Source: Sipunculus nudus
Taxonomy: Eukaryota > Annelida > Sipuncula > Golfingiida > Sipunculidae
Assembly (NCBI GenBank): GCA_026874595.1
Contig: CM049320.1
Location: forward strand, 25,768,214-25,832,213
DNA: 64,000 bases
Direction of reading: 5' to 3'
The position numbers and the translations under genes were made by a program. The notes beneath the pieces are model-generated. The model worked only from the letters and a program-made list of their open reading frames with translations. It did not search any database and had not been told where the DNA came from. Shown here one piece after another: positions 1 through 27,516 of the stretch (position 1 is its first letter; every line of letters begins with the position of its first letter).

Positions 1-229
1 TTTGATGAGATTTCCTTTGTTATGAAGTGATTCTACCTGTTTTAGAAAAAAATTCTTTTATCATCATGCTTTTCCCTGATCAAATGACAATTTTATCAAA
101 ACATACAAAACAAGGGACCTATGGGTCACGACGCTCAGCTGTTATATATGATAAAAAAAATATTATTTAGAAATGAGGCACATGCTGGTTTTGTGTGGTA
201 ATAAATATAAGCTGTATTATCAGTTGTTG

Positions 230-870
230 TTGTTTAGCTTATGTATGATTTTGATAGTACCTTTGGAGACAGGGAAGAGGATTGATTTCATTTATTTTAT
301 TAACAAATGGAGTACTATTGTCACACAGATTTTGACTTGGCCATATAACTTATAAGCAGAACATATAATATAAGAGTTTAACTATTTATTAAAAAAAATT
401 ACAAATATTGTCCCAAATATAATTTTTATAAAAAATAATAAGAGAATCATATGATTTTTTTAAATGAAATGTAACTGATATGATTATTAAAATAATATTA
501 AAGAATATATTCATGAATGCATTCATGAATACATTTTGAAAGTATTTGCACGAGTATTCATATACTTTCATTTTTACCTGAATTCCTATTCTTTATGCAA
601 GAAATTTTATAATGGAGTACATAATCATATTCGTATTTAAATACAATTACAAAGTATTCGCACCATGTCTGGTATTTATTCAGTTTCACCAACCAATGAT
701 GTTGAGAATCCAGAATATGCAAAATTCACACATTTAAATAATGATCATAAGTACCTGGTTTTATGGCTTTTATTTATATTAAGTAATTAACTGTAAAAAA
801 ATTCATTTTGGACTAATTTCACATCAATGTACACACTAGACACAGTAGGAATCTAGATTAATATTATCAA
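230..870 (-). repeat. Interior block shared with the 50-52 kb TIR element
   Basis: Matches about 50880-51660 in reverse complement over roughly 640 bases. Landmarks: GGAGACAGGGAAGAGGATTG (near 267), ATTCATGAATGCATTCATGA (near 510), TGGTATTTATTCAGTTTCA (near 670) and TTGGACTAATTTCACATCAA (near 808). Here it lies inside pearl-like copy A without the GATCTGTCC-rich TIRs. The 60-residue open frames in both copies look similar but are AT-rich and probably only reflect the DNA repeat. Confidence 0.7.
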
Positions 871-2639
871 CTGCATCTTTGTCTATCATTAATTTCTTTC
901 ATATGATCCCTAATGATTAGTAATGAATAATATGATTTACTTCTTTATCATTAAAATTGAACTGAAAAATGCCATAGGTGACTGCATGGTGTTATTTGGA
1001 ATATGTGACATTCTACCCATCGATACAAGATTCTTATATCATCAGTAACTGCAAGTTAATTTCCTGTTATTATAAACTAACAAATTCCTTTTCTATTTTT
1101 CTTTAATTTGTTATTAAAAACCAATAAAAATTTATTAATTTATTGTTATGTTGTTGGTTAAAACTACTAGATGAGTTGGGTTGGACACCTGGATCAACTG
1201 TGGCTGGCCATAAGCTGCCTGGATTCCTGTATGCCTCGCCTCAAGCGTGCATAATTTGATGAAAGGTCAACAAGGTCAACATACAGGTGACTCAAGAGGG
1301 GCTGGAGAGAGCCAAAGTCTGACAGGGTCTCATAAAAAACATTAATAAAAGCTACATAGTTTGGCCAATTTCTTTCAGCTTTCTAAACTAAAAAGCTGAA
1401 ATCCTAATGTGTGCATGATATGAAAATTATATCAACAGTGCTCACAGGACACAAACGTGCCATGGTCACAGTTGGGCAAAATTTAAGGTACTAATTTTAT
1501 ATTTATACTAATAGTAATAACTTATAAAATTTGAAAAATTCAGAACTAATTTTGGGTATTCAATTGAATCTTGATTAAATAATGTTACATCCCTGACAAA
1601 AAAATCTCTAGCTTCAGCAATGCCCTTGTTAAGGGAGTAAATATATTTCTTGATTTTTTACAAAGTGCATTATGTTTGGGCCCATTACTTAAAACAATTA
1701 CGCAATACTGACATCATTCTGGCATGTGCATAGAGAATGAAAAATATGTATATTATTTATGATTAAAGTCAGATCAGTGGTTTTGATATTAGGCAGTCTT
1801 GAAGTGTAACAATGGGTTTTTAATGGAAAAATGAAGTTTTTCATTAATATCTCGAAGGTATTAAGTCCTAGTGACCAAATTCTTGGCATGGTAGGGGATT
1901 TTGGAGACATCTAACTGTATGCCGAATTTAAGGAACTAAGTGCTGAAGCTGGGGAGCTGAGCTCTTGCAAACTGCATAACACTAGCTTGATGTAAACAAT
2001 ATGTTACATGGTGCTTGAAAACTTTTTAAAATCTACAGTTTTTGATCAACTGGTTTCAAATTTTTGGTGTTAACAGTTGAAATACTAACAAAAACATGCT
2101 GTGAAAATTAAATCCACAGTACTTACAGGAAAAAAACGTGCCATGGTCAAAGTTGGGCAAAATTTAAGGTACCAATTTTTTATTTTTATTAATATTTTAG
2201 AAAATTTAAAAGATTTTCATCTAATTTTGGGTATACAATTTAATTTTGAATAATTAAAGTTATATTACTGGAAAAAAGGTCAATAGCTTTAACATTTTTT
2301 GAGTTAAGTGATCAAATATCTTTCCTGATTTTTTACAAAATGCATTATGTTTGGGCCCATAACTTTTTTAAATTAAATAATACAGACATAATTTCTGGCA
2401 TGTACATAGGAACTATATAGAGGAATATTTATGGTAAATATGAGGAAAAACAAATGAGTGGTTTTGATATTAGGCAGTCCTGAAGTGTGAAAATAGGTTT
2501 TTAATAAAAAATTGAGGTTTTTCCTTAATTTCTCAAAGGAACGAAGTTGCAAAGACCCAGTTTTCGGCTTGGTAGGAGATCTTGGGGACATCTAACATTA
2601 TGCCAAATTTTGGATTCCTAGGTCTTACGGTTTCAAAAC

Positions 2640-2705
2640 GTGCCACATCTACGGACGGACGGATGGACGGACGGACGGATGGACGGACAGACGGACGGAC
2701 GACGG
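2640..2705 (+). repeat. (GACG/GATG)n tetranucleotide tract
   Basis: About 65 bp of GGAC/GGAT tetramers just before the 3' hairpin of copy A. The same kind of tract sits at the same place in copies at 14390-14415, 45590-45615, 55310-55330 and 59580-59645, so it is a structural part of the family. Confidence 0.85.
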
Positions 2706-2996
2706 ACAATGGACCACGACTATAGCTCAGATGACTTATAGTCAGCTGAGCTAAAAAGGTAAAAATTAAATATCACCCACGTGCACTGATTTCTGAAAAA
2801 AGTACCTGAGAACCATACCATATTTTTTTGCCTTTTGACCCCAAGCAGAATTTTTTAGATGGTCGTCTAATTAAGAAATTATATAAAGAACAAATAAAGA
2901 ATCAAGACCGTTAACAAATGGTCATTATTTTGGGATGATTGGTAAAGCAAGGTTTTACAGTATATTAAAAATATTACGTAGGTTAAATTGGGTCAC

Positions 2997-19777
<16,781 letters not shown>

Positions 19778-19829
19778 CTGAAACGATACCAAGGCAAGAC
19801 ATTAACACAGTTATATAGGGCTGTACGTG

Positions 19830-22800
19830 ACTTGTGAGGGCTGCTTAGTAAGAATCGACTCATTCATCATTCAATCTTTACTTTCAATCCAATTCTCGAT
19901 TCAATTCTTACTTACATAGTAAATTTCAGACTTTCAGATGCAGACTTTTCAATTCAATTACCCATTCTAAACCTTTGATTCAATTGTCCATTCAATTCTA
20001 GCTTACAAAGAAAATTTCAGACTTGTTAAAAATTATAAAAGATTTTACCAAATGGATGTAAGAAAATATCAGAAAGTAAAAGAAAAATGTAGCTCTCCCC
20101 ACCATTTGTGTTCATACTGCAAGTGGAGTGGTCCACCAGCAAATGGTTAGAGTAAATTTAGGACAAATACACAATAAACTCCACCGTCAATTTAGACAGC
20201 TCACAGAGGACTTTGGGATGGTACATGCAATAAAATAATAATCAAAATTAATAATTCAGAGGTTAATAATCGATTACAACATAATCAGGGGCTTGCAATT
20301 CAACGCATTGATTCTTCAATGAATTGTTACACCCCTATTAGAGAGTAGCAGCTTGACTGGGGTAAATGAAAATTTAAGTAAACATTCTGGGAAAAAATGG
20401 TAGCACATTCCTATTTGTCTGTAAGTGGCAAGTAAAAGTTCTAGATAATGGTGGCATATTCCTAGCTTTTTGTCCAAATAATCAGGCAAGTGGGTCCAAC
20501 AAACCATTACTAAAATGACAGAAATTGTGAAAATGCAGTCTTCAGTAACTTATTTTTTCTTGGAGAAACTAATAAATTGCTCATATGTATGGCTATCTGT
20601 ACAACCAGTTACTGCTTTTGCTGGAAAGTTTGGTTTTAGATTTTACTTGATGCATAAATTAAACACCTGAAAAAATAAAATGTTGTGCTTTGTAACCTTT
20701 CTATTTGCATAAGGAAACCATTTTGTAAAAAAATTCATTCCAGTCACTGAGTCACATTTAATTTCCCTTTTTTTTAAGATACAGCTGATCATATGATGTG
20801 AAAGCTGAAGTTTGAATATTTAATGCCATATTCAGGAATAAGAAGGAAATACCTTTTCAACATTAGACATGAAAATACAAAACTTCATGATCAACAATTC
20901 AGGTTCCTGTGGAAACATTTTACACATAATGACATAAAAATCTTAGTGTTCATGTATTCCTTGTTGCTCCTCTAGGAACCCTGTGTAATCATTGGTTTGA
21001 CATACATGTCCTTCTTAACTGGCTTATTTGAAAGAAAGTGGGAAAGACCATTTTAGACTAACCAGAGAGTATGTGTTTAAAAATTTGGCACAGAAAGCAG
21101 CAGGGGTTTTAAAGATATTTGGTAAAATTAGGTGTCATTATTTTAATGTCATTATTTGATAGTCAGTTGGGTGGAAGGATGAATAGACAATGACCATTTT
21201 AAAAGTCCGAAGTAGTCCCTTCTACAGTGGGGGCTGGATAAATAAAAATGATATGTAATAACAATAACCATCTGAATGATATGCTGTTCCTTCAAATAAA
21301 GAGATGCATATACACTTGCAAGTGTAACAATGCAAAACCAGTTTTCACTTGTTTAAAATTTATATATTGAAAAGATCTATAACACTGAGAAAAGAATTGC
21401 TACCAAAAAATAGTAAAACTGCCTCTCATAGGAAAAAATGGGGCACACTTAATAATTTGTATATATTGGCTGACAAAATCTGAAACCTTCAATTCATCTT
21501 CAATGAAATTTCACCTGTGTGAAGATATGTAATTAAAGCATGTTATGTTTATTAGGCTTGTAATTTATGCTTTGTGTTCCAGTATTTCTGTCTATGCAAC
21601 ATGTATGTGTTACGAGCACCTGTGTATTTAAATGTATGTTTTTATGTTTGTAACTTTTAACAAGATGTTATGTTATTGTTTCAATAAAAAAACGCAAAAA
21701 AAAAATAAAATAAAATAAAATAATAACAATATCACTATCAGGCCCAACATTTCAGTCACATTCATTTTTAATTTAACTATTTTCCTTTATGGCTTATTGC
21801 AAATATATCAAGCACAAATTCAGAATATCACAAAATATTCATTTAAGGTATGGCAAACATAAATTGGGTATGGGACTCATTAAGCAGCTGGGACAAGCTA
21901 AATTATATGTCTTCTGTAATATCTGAATTTATGGTCTGCAGACAGATTAGTCCACTTTAATTTTCAGTGAAACTGCATATATGTATGGGGGCAGAATGTA
22001 ACATAGAACCATACATAAATTATGATAATTGTCTCCATCAGGCAGGTATGCATTACTTCTTCCACATTAATGTATAAATGTATGTGGCTGTATGAGTTTG
22101 TTTACAACAGAACTCGATCATGCAATCATGAATGGAATCAGCTAATGAACTTTTAAGTCAATTTGGGAATGGACAATTAATGAAGATTTATTTTAATTTT
22201 GGTGTGGATCTGGCACATGATCCAGATTTAGTAACAACATTAAGGAATTTTCACTAATGTACAGTTAGTTATAACCCATGACTGAACCTGGCAATATGGA
22301 CCAAATAAGTGAATGCAAATATGGTTTTGGGAGCATCTCTCAATACGCCCCCCTTTAACCTCCCACACACACCCACATACTGATTCCCCAGCAACAGAGG
22401 CCTGCAATCCTAACAAATGTAAGAAAAGTAATCAAATAAAAAAAAAATAATATATGGTGCTATGAAAAAGTGCACGGAGACAGAAAGAAATTACAGAATT
22501 AAAAAGCAAAAATCATCATAAGAAATGTGCAAGAGAAAGAAATATAGAAACAGAAAAGAAGTATACCCAAAGAAATAGTTGTATAAAAAAAACAAAGCAA
22601 AAATTGTTGAAACTAATATGCTCAGCCGGTCACTGTGAATAATTAAACAAGATATTTTTTTATTTATTATGCTGTCTAGTGGACCATTATTCTAAACTGA
22701 TTTTGAATGTTAGAAATTCTTAATTTTACATTGAATACATTTTTTAATTACAAGATAAACCTGCAATATTAATTAAATGTTTATCCGTCACTTGGTTTCA

Positions 22801-23020
22801 TATATATTGTTTCCCACAAAAACTTCATCGATGGATATTGAATGATCATTAAGAGGTCAGTGGATGAGACCCATGAGTTATCCATGTATCCTTAAATGAA
22901 TATTGATTCAGGAGCTTTCCTTTCCAAATCTGTGTCAAGTCCAAGAAGTTTAATTCAACATTAAAATATTGTAAAGAAAAGTCAGTAACCATTATGGCAT
23001 GACAAAAACTTAATAAGAAA
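19830..23020. other. Upstream of the ECE-like coding start; no gene recognised
   Basis: AT-rich sequence with scattered A-runs and stop-dense frames. Would contain the 5' UTR exon and promoter of the ECE-like gene if they lie close, but I cannot place them. The part at 22080-22410 (GTTTACAACAGAACTC, TTTGGGAGCATCTCTC, AGAGGCCTGCAATCCT) shares phrases with 28500-28700, 38350-38630 and 60080-60180, and is probably an old interspersed repeat. Confidence 0.6.
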
Positions 23021-24096
23021 CTAGAATACGAGTAGTCCAAAAGCGACTACGTGTATCCGCCTAAATCAGAGTGGAACGGGTGAAGTGAGGCATGGATTGA
23101 GTGGCAAGGGGAAATAGAGTGAAGTGTTGCATATTAGCATGGATGTCTGCAGCCAAATGGTGTATGTAGGTTGCGCCACCTACCACAAAATCCAGAAAGC
23201 CATCCAAGTTGTATACATATGCAAAATTTGAGGCGGATAAGTCAAACCACTATATGTTTATGAGTGATATGAGCCCATGGCAGACAAACAGATGGACACT
23301 GTGCAAAAATGGTTGAAGGTGGCGCCACCAGTTTTGCGTATGATAAAGAGCTATGTGAGAACTATACACATGCAAAACTTTCCCCCAATCGGTCAAACGG
23401 TTCCCAAGATATGAGCTTGGATGTCTGCTGCATAAACTAGAATGCAGGTGGCGCCACCTGTCATAAAATCAAGAGAGCTGTCGGGGATGTATAAACCTGC
23501 AAAATTTTAGGCAGATATGTCAAACCACTGCCGAGATATGAGTGATTTTATCCCATGGCAGACAAACAGACGGGAGCTGTGCAAAAATGGCTGCAGGTGG
23601 CGCCACCAGTTTTGCGTATGATAAAGAGCTATGTGAGATCTATACACATGCAAAATTTTTGCCCAATCGGTCAAACGGTTCCTGAGATATGAGCTTGGAT
23701 GTCTGCAGCGTAAACGTGAATGTAGGTGGCGCCACCTGTCATAAAATCAGAAAAGCTATCCAGGATGTATACGCATGCCAAATTTTAGGTAAATTAGTCA
23801 AATCACTGCAGAGATATGAGTGATTTTAACCCAAGGCAGACGAACAGATGGACACTGTGCAAACATGGTTGCAGGTGGCGCCACCATTTTTTGTGTATGT
23901 TATAAAGCTCTCCAAGGGCTACATTTGTGCAAAAAAATTTTCCTGATCCGTCAAACGGTTCCCGAGATATGTGGGTTTATGTGTGGAAACAGACGCACAA
24001 ACGGACGCAGAGCGCAGAGGAAAGGCGGTGGCGGCGGCGGAGGCGTGCAGCTGAAATCATAGTATCCACAAAACTCTGTTTTGGCGGATACAATGA
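23021..24096 (-). mobile_element. Non-autonomous Helitron-type element, copy 1
   Basis: On the minus strand it ends GTAGTCGCTTTTGGACTAC (imperfect hairpin), CGTATT, CTAG; on the plus strand it therefore begins CTAGAATACGAGTAGTC. The 5' end reads TTGTATCCGCCAAAAC. The core has GGTGGCGCCACC palindromes at 23318, 23447, 23596, 23725 and 23874 (alternating 129/149 bp), with the phrase AAACGGTTCCCGAGATATG. Compared with copy 2 it lacks about 120 bp near 24025. No Rep/helicase coding sequence. Confidence 0.75.
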
Positions 24097-24174
24097 AGAC
24101 CTAATAAAGACTGATACACATGCTCTGTTCATTAAATATAGGTGGAGGATTGTTGTTTTTGGATATCATGTCAT

Positions 24175-24349
24175 ATGTCAAGGCCCAGGTCCTGATCTGG
24201 ATCAATTTGCTGTTGGTCCGGACCAAATCCCGATCCGGATTCAGTCCGGCATCAACTGGGACAGGCTTCTTGGCTTGACAAGCACTGGACCAGATCCTGA
24301 TCAGGGTTTAGGCCAGACTGAATCATGATCAGAATCTGGGCCTTGACAT
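24175..24349. mobile_element. Short TIR element related to the 50-52 kb transposon
   Basis: 175 bp bounded by ATGTCAAGGCCCAG and its inverse CTGGGCCTTGACAT. The interior is rich in GATCTGG/CCGGATC palindromic words (GATCCGGATTCAGTCCGGCA). The same termini bound 50226-52238. Flanked by AT-rich DNA. Confidence 0.8.
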
Positions 24350-24713
24350 TATATATGAAAATATCAATATATATTACATAAGGTTTTAGCTCTGCATATG
24401 TAAGCATCACTGTTCCGAACATCTTGCCAGGTGTTATCTTCGCAAACTGCCAAAGCAACAGGTGTAGGGTTGTACAACATTTTTAATCAAGAAAGATAAC
24501 TTATATATTTCTTCAAACGGATTCTGATATGCTGGTTATAACATTAATGCCAAATTGTAATATTATCCTAATATCTCATATTGGGACATTTTGGATATCG
24601 CTGTAAATTTCGGTTAACTGCATAACTGTCATAAACACTAACCTTTTTTATGAATAATGTAGGGTTGATTGAAAACTGATCCAAAATAATTTTTGAATAA
24701 ATAAATATGTATC

Positions 24714-24876
24714 ATAATATGTGAAAGGAGTGACAAAACTTACTATGGTATTCTGGGAGAGGGTTTAAAAATTTGTCTGAATTGTTATAAGGGATAATAT
24801 GTGAAAGGAGTGACAAAACTTACTATGGTATTCTGGGAGAGGGTTTAAAAATTTGTCTGAATTGTGATAAGGGGGG
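24714..24876 (+). repeat. 80-bp tandem duplication
   Basis: Two nearly identical 80-bp copies beginning ATAATATGTGAAAGGAGTGA and containing ACTTACTATGGTATTCTGGG; differences are minimal, so the duplication is recent. No coding meaning seen. Confidence 0.95.
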
Positions 24877-24879
24877 AGG

Positions 24880-25755
24880 TGTAGTTGTACAGAGATTCTG
24901 CTGAGGTATATCTATTACTGAGAGGGGGAGGATGGTCTGCTGTCACATTTTCCATCCCATAACAATTTTTGTGCAAACAAAGCTAATGACTGCATGTGTA
25001 GTCGTGTCTCTATGTGTGTGTGTGTGTGTGTAAGTATAGGTGTATATGTCAGTGTATACTATTTACCTGAATCATTTGGAAGTTTAGCATTTACTGTCAT
25101 CCATAAGCAGCATACAAAAAGAAAAAGTCTCAGATCAACCAATACATTAGTAACACCATGGATCCATTCAATAATATCAATATACAGACATACACTATAC
25201 CTGTATAGTAACAGTATGTATAAGTTACATGTTATCACAAATGTTAAATAGAAAATGAAAATATATTATATGTCAATCTTGTAAGTTAATTTTATACATC
25301 ATAGAAATACCTGTTTAACACTAGTACAACTTTTTTATTCATGCTATAGTTAGCTAATAAATTCTTCAATATAGATTTGGATATGCCAATTATATCATTA
25401 ATGCCAAATCCTTATATATAGTTTGCCAAAAACATATTTATTAAATGAGTGCAAATAAAAATATTCTTCTTCTTAAAAAAATTATTAATTCTAAAATAAA
25501 AAAATTGCATAAGTCATTATAAATGTTCAAATTATATTGACGAACATATTGCATAGACCCTTTTCAATCTAGATTTCTGCCCTTATTCCAGTATCACATT
25601 CTCAAAGAAGTCATGCAGTCATACAATACACCTCACAACATCAAGATTGAGCCACATTAACTGGTAAAACTTACTGATTACATCATTTGACAATTTACAC
25701 TTTCACAACAACAAACTGCCAAAAGAAAACAGAACAACAAAGGAACAAAAAATAT
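24880..25755. other. No gene recognised
   Basis: AT-rich, with a short (TG)n tract near 25011-25030. Nothing else supported. Confidence 0.5.
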
Positions 25756-25756
25756 C

Positions 25757-27516
25757 AACATGAGCACCGCAAACGTGCAAAATACTCCCATTGTGTATCT
25801 GGTGACCTCTGACCTCATTAAATATGGGTAAATTTTTATGACTAGGTAATTCAGGTGAGAATTTAAACTCTATAGGTAAAAATATGTGTATAATGAGTTT
25901 CATGAAAATCCATCAGATTTTTAGTAAGACACCAAGGTGCCTCAAAAGTGTGGTGACCTCCTACCTCATTAAATATGCATGGATTTTGCTGGAAATTGAA
26001 TTTAGGCGAGATATTTTATTGATTAATATTTCTGATGAGTTTACCATAATCCTTCATATTCTTCATAATTTATCACGGTGACACTACGAAGTAGCCTTGT
26101 GACCCGTGACTAGCTCATTGACTATCCGCCAAAACAGAGTTTTGCGGATACTATGTTTTCAGCTGCACGCCGCCGCCGCCGCGTAGGTGTCCGGAGAACT
26201 CCTCCGTAACCGCTGGGCGGAATTTTACGAAACCCAGGATTATGTTCAGGTCACATGTGAACTGCTGTGCTCCGATTTTGTTTTGACCTCTGACCTTTCC
26301 TCTGCGCTCTGCGTCTGTTTGTGCGTCTGTTTCCACACATAAACCCACATATCTCGGGAACCGTTTGACGGATCAGGAAAATTTGTTTGCACAAATGTAG
26401 CCCTTGGAGAGCTTTATAACATACACAAAAAATGGTGGCGCCACCTGCAACCATGTTTGCACATTGTCCATCTGTTCGTCTGCCTTTGGTTAAAATCACT
26501 CATATCTCTGCAGTGATTTGACTAATTCACCTGAAATTCGGCATGCGTATACATCCTGGATAGCTTTTCTGATTTTATGACAGGTGGCGCCACCTACATT
26601 CAAGTTTACGCTGCAGACATCCAAGCTCATATCTGGGGAATCGTTTGACCGATTGGGCAAAAATTTTGCATGTGTATAGATCTCACATAGCTCTTTATCA
26701 TATGCAAAACTGGTGGCGCCACCTGCAGCCATTTTTGCACAGCTCCCGTCTGTTTGTCTGCCATGGGATAAAATCACTCATATCTCGGCAGTGGTTTGAC
26801 ATATCTGCCTAAAATTTTGCAGGTTTATACATCCCCGACAGCTCTCTTGATTTTATGACAGGTGGCGCCACCTGCATTCTAGCTATGCAGCAGACATCCA
26901 AGCTCATATCTTGGGAACCGTTTGACTGATTGGGCCAAAGTTTTGCATGTGTATAGTTCTCACATAGCTCTTTATCATACGCAAAACTGGTGGTGCCACC
27001 TTCAACCATTTTTGCACAGTGTCCATCTGTTTGTCTGCCATGGGCTAAAATCACTCATAAACATATAGTGGTTTGACTTATCTGCCTCAAATTTTGCATA
27101 TGTATACAACTTGGATGGCTTTCTGGATTTTGTGGTAGGTGGCGCAACCTACATACACCATTTGGCTGCAGACATCCATGCTAATATGCAACACTTCACT
27201 CTATTTCCCCTTGCCACTCAATCCATGCCTCACTTCACCCGTTCCACTCTGATTTAGGTGGATACACGTAGTCGCTTGTCGACTACCCGTATTCTAGTTA
27301 AATATGTGTGGATGTTGCCCATAATTGAACTCGGGTGGGATGATCAGATGTTTAGTAGTTATTGTGAGTTAATGAAAATCTATCAAAGCCCCAGTGAGCT
27401 ATTGTGGTGACACTGAAAGTTAATGGACAGACTGACAGATGGACGTTAAGACGCACGATGGACTGATGGACGTTGGGTATACCATAATACCCCCATCATA
27501 TGATGGGTGTGTAAGA
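25757..27516 (+). mobile_element. Tandem-core family 2, copy 3, split by a Helitron-type insertion
   Basis: Left part 25757-26117: ATGAGCACCGCAAACGTGCA, then core units GGTGACCTCTGACCTCATTA (25800) and GGTGACCTCCTACCTCATTA. Right part 27298-27516: TTAAATATGTGTGGATGTTG, a (GACA/GATGGACG) stretch, GGGTATACCATAATAC and a perfect 16-bp palindrome CCCATCATATGATGGG at 27492-27507. Joining the parts gives the usual TCATTAAATATG core phrase, so 26118-27297 is an insertion. Confidence 0.75.
26118..27297 (+). mobile_element. Non-autonomous Helitron-type element, copy 2
   Basis: Ends with a 7-bp-stem hairpin (GTAGTCG, loop CTTGT, CGACTAC; 27268-27286), 7 nt, then CTAG at 27294-27297, followed by host T. 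The left end is TTGACTATCCGCCAAAAC after host A, so the target is A/T with no duplication, as Helitrons do. The 5' terminus is TT rather than canonical TC unless it starts three bases earlier (TCATTG). The core is the same palindrome array as copy 1 in the opposite orientation, plus about 120 bp extra near 26200-26310. No protein-coding capacity. Confidence 0.8.

Larger units (their letters stand above)
111..2757 (+). mobile_element. Pearl-like (Helentron-type) non-autonomous element, copy A
   Basis: Starts CAAGGGACCTATGGGTCA then CGCTCAGCTG. It ends with a 31-nt hairpin (2723-2753; outer arms TAGCTCAG and CTGAGCTA, inner arms TGACT and AGTCA) followed by AAAA. The core holds two units about 680 bp apart (CGTGCCATGG at 1456 and 2137, each followed by GTTGGGCAAAATTTAAGGTA), then GACG/GATG tetranucleotides. 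No protein-coding frame of note. Ends shared with copies B, C and D define the family; assignment to Helentron/pearl is by structure only. Confidence 0.75.
1..2833. mobile_element. MITE split by a pearl-like insertion (left end cut by window)
   Basis: Bases 1-110 match the interior of the MITE at 41728-42049 (GATTTCCTTTGTTATG, TTTTCCCTGATCA). Bases 2758-2833 match its right end (ACTGATTTCTGAAAAAAGT, CCTGAGAACCATACC, then T-rich GCC). The two halves form one MITE interrupted by the 111-2757 element. The terminal inverted repeat of the family is GGCC, an A-tract, then GGTATGGTTCTCAGGCACT. Confidence 0.75.

Noticed and set aside
389-571. Two similar 60-residue frames (here and 51215-51400) both starting MKV(Y/F)EY
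   Set aside because: They lie in the shared repeat block and the similarity follows from DNA homology; the frames are AT-rich, short and overlap ATTCATGAATGCATTCATGA-type palindromes. No evidence of codon-level constraint.
1-2996. Next ECE-like exon
   Set aside because: I looked for a continuation beginning like A..MIGYP on the minus strand and for HExxH; the space is filled by the MITE and pearl-like element, with no matching exon.
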